Assembly (NCBI GenBank): GCA_039180865.1 | Contig: JBCDCZ010000091.1 | Coordinates: 1 to 15,137, forward strand | Direction: 5' to 3' | Source: JBCDCU01 sp039180865 | GTDB taxonomy: Bacteria; Pseudomonadota; Alphaproteobacteria; Rhizobiales; JACESI01 | DNA length: 15,137 nucleotides | Shown here: positions 14,902 to 15,137 of the stretch, one piece after another | Layout: every line of letters begins with the position of its first letter | Position numbering within the stretch: position 1 is the stretch's first letter | The notes under the pieces: generated by a model | Told to the model about the DNA's origin: nothing | The model's input: only the letters and a program-made list of their open reading frames with translations | Database searches by the model: none | Translations under genes and position numbers: made by a program

Positions 14902-15137
14902 ACGTCTCGTATTACAATTATTTCTATTCTTAAGATCGGTACAAGCGACCATGAGGTGGCGCAAGGCATTTTTGCGTCAAACAGCGTTTCTGGTGGGATT
15001 CTGAAAAAGGGCCACCCGGATCACATGACCAAATCCTGTAAAGAGCACATTTTCCTGAAAGACGCGGTCAAAAACCGGAATGCCGAGCGGGCTCTCGACA
15101 TCCTCCGCTCGCATATCGATCGCAAAGAATGCTCACA
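14902..15137 (+). pseudogene. C-terminal part of a GntR-type (FCD domain) regulator, running off the edge
   Basis: One frame is open from 14902 to the window edge. From about 15025 it reads HMTKSCKEHIFL, KDAVKNRNAERALDIL and RSHIDRKE. This is the usual end of an FCD ligand-binding domain in GntR regulators (EH-x-AI-x-A-x-x-x-x-D-x-x-x-A-x-x-x-x-x-x-H pattern). No winged-helix DNA-binding domain and no ATG with a ribosome binding site precede it: a TGA lies in frame at 14899 and a minus-strand gene starts at 14876. It therefore looks like an N-terminally truncated remnant. The end is not visible. Confidence 0.4.

Overview
The window looks like a chromosomal stretch from a marine-type alphaproteobacterium, probably of the Roseobacter/Stappiaceae kind. 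Evidence: GC-rich coding DNA with strong antisense open frames, a VPLPA-CTERM surface protein (a sorting tag known mainly from Rhodobacterales), and many small regulator-plus-target units. The taxonomic call is inference. No rRNA, tRNA, CRISPR array, integrase or transposase was recognised.

Left part (1-4500): the 3' end of a small membrane protein with its terminator; a peroxiredoxin-like CPYC protein with its own terminator; a CynX/NimT-like MFS exporter divergent from a LysR regulator; and a monocistronic VPLPA-CTERM protein with signal peptide, sorting tail and a strong terminator. Middle part (4500-8650): a less GC-rich, patchy accessory stretch. On the minus strand lies a secreted or lipid-anchored protein with a ricin-type lectin domain and a phospholipase-A2-like Cys/His/Asp region, broken by a frameshift near 5615. 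It is followed by a small acidic protein (DUF7668-like), an arrangement like an effector and its immunity gene. Next come an orphan fatty acid desaturase, about 580 bp with no convincing gene, and an EamA/DMT permease that appears to have lost its middle.

Right part (8900-15137): a two-gene minus-strand operon of a periplasmic solute-binding protein followed by a membrane GGDEF-EAL protein, laid out like the NspS/MbaA sensory pair. Then a TetR repressor divergent from a GNAT acetyltransferase and a small dimeric alpha/beta-barrel protein. The 77-bp space between the corrected starts holds two exact copies of ACATAC-N5-GTATGT, the likely TetR operators. This cassette is bracketed by two diverged copies (53 of 76 positions identical) of a noncoding direct repeat. 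The window ends with an unrecognised six-helix membrane protein and, running off the edge, what looks like the C-terminal part of a GntR-family FCD domain.

The parts most worth a second look are the solute-binding protein/GGDEF-EAL pair, the broken lectin-PLA2-like gene with its small partner, the double TetR operator, and the repeat pair around the TetR cassette.
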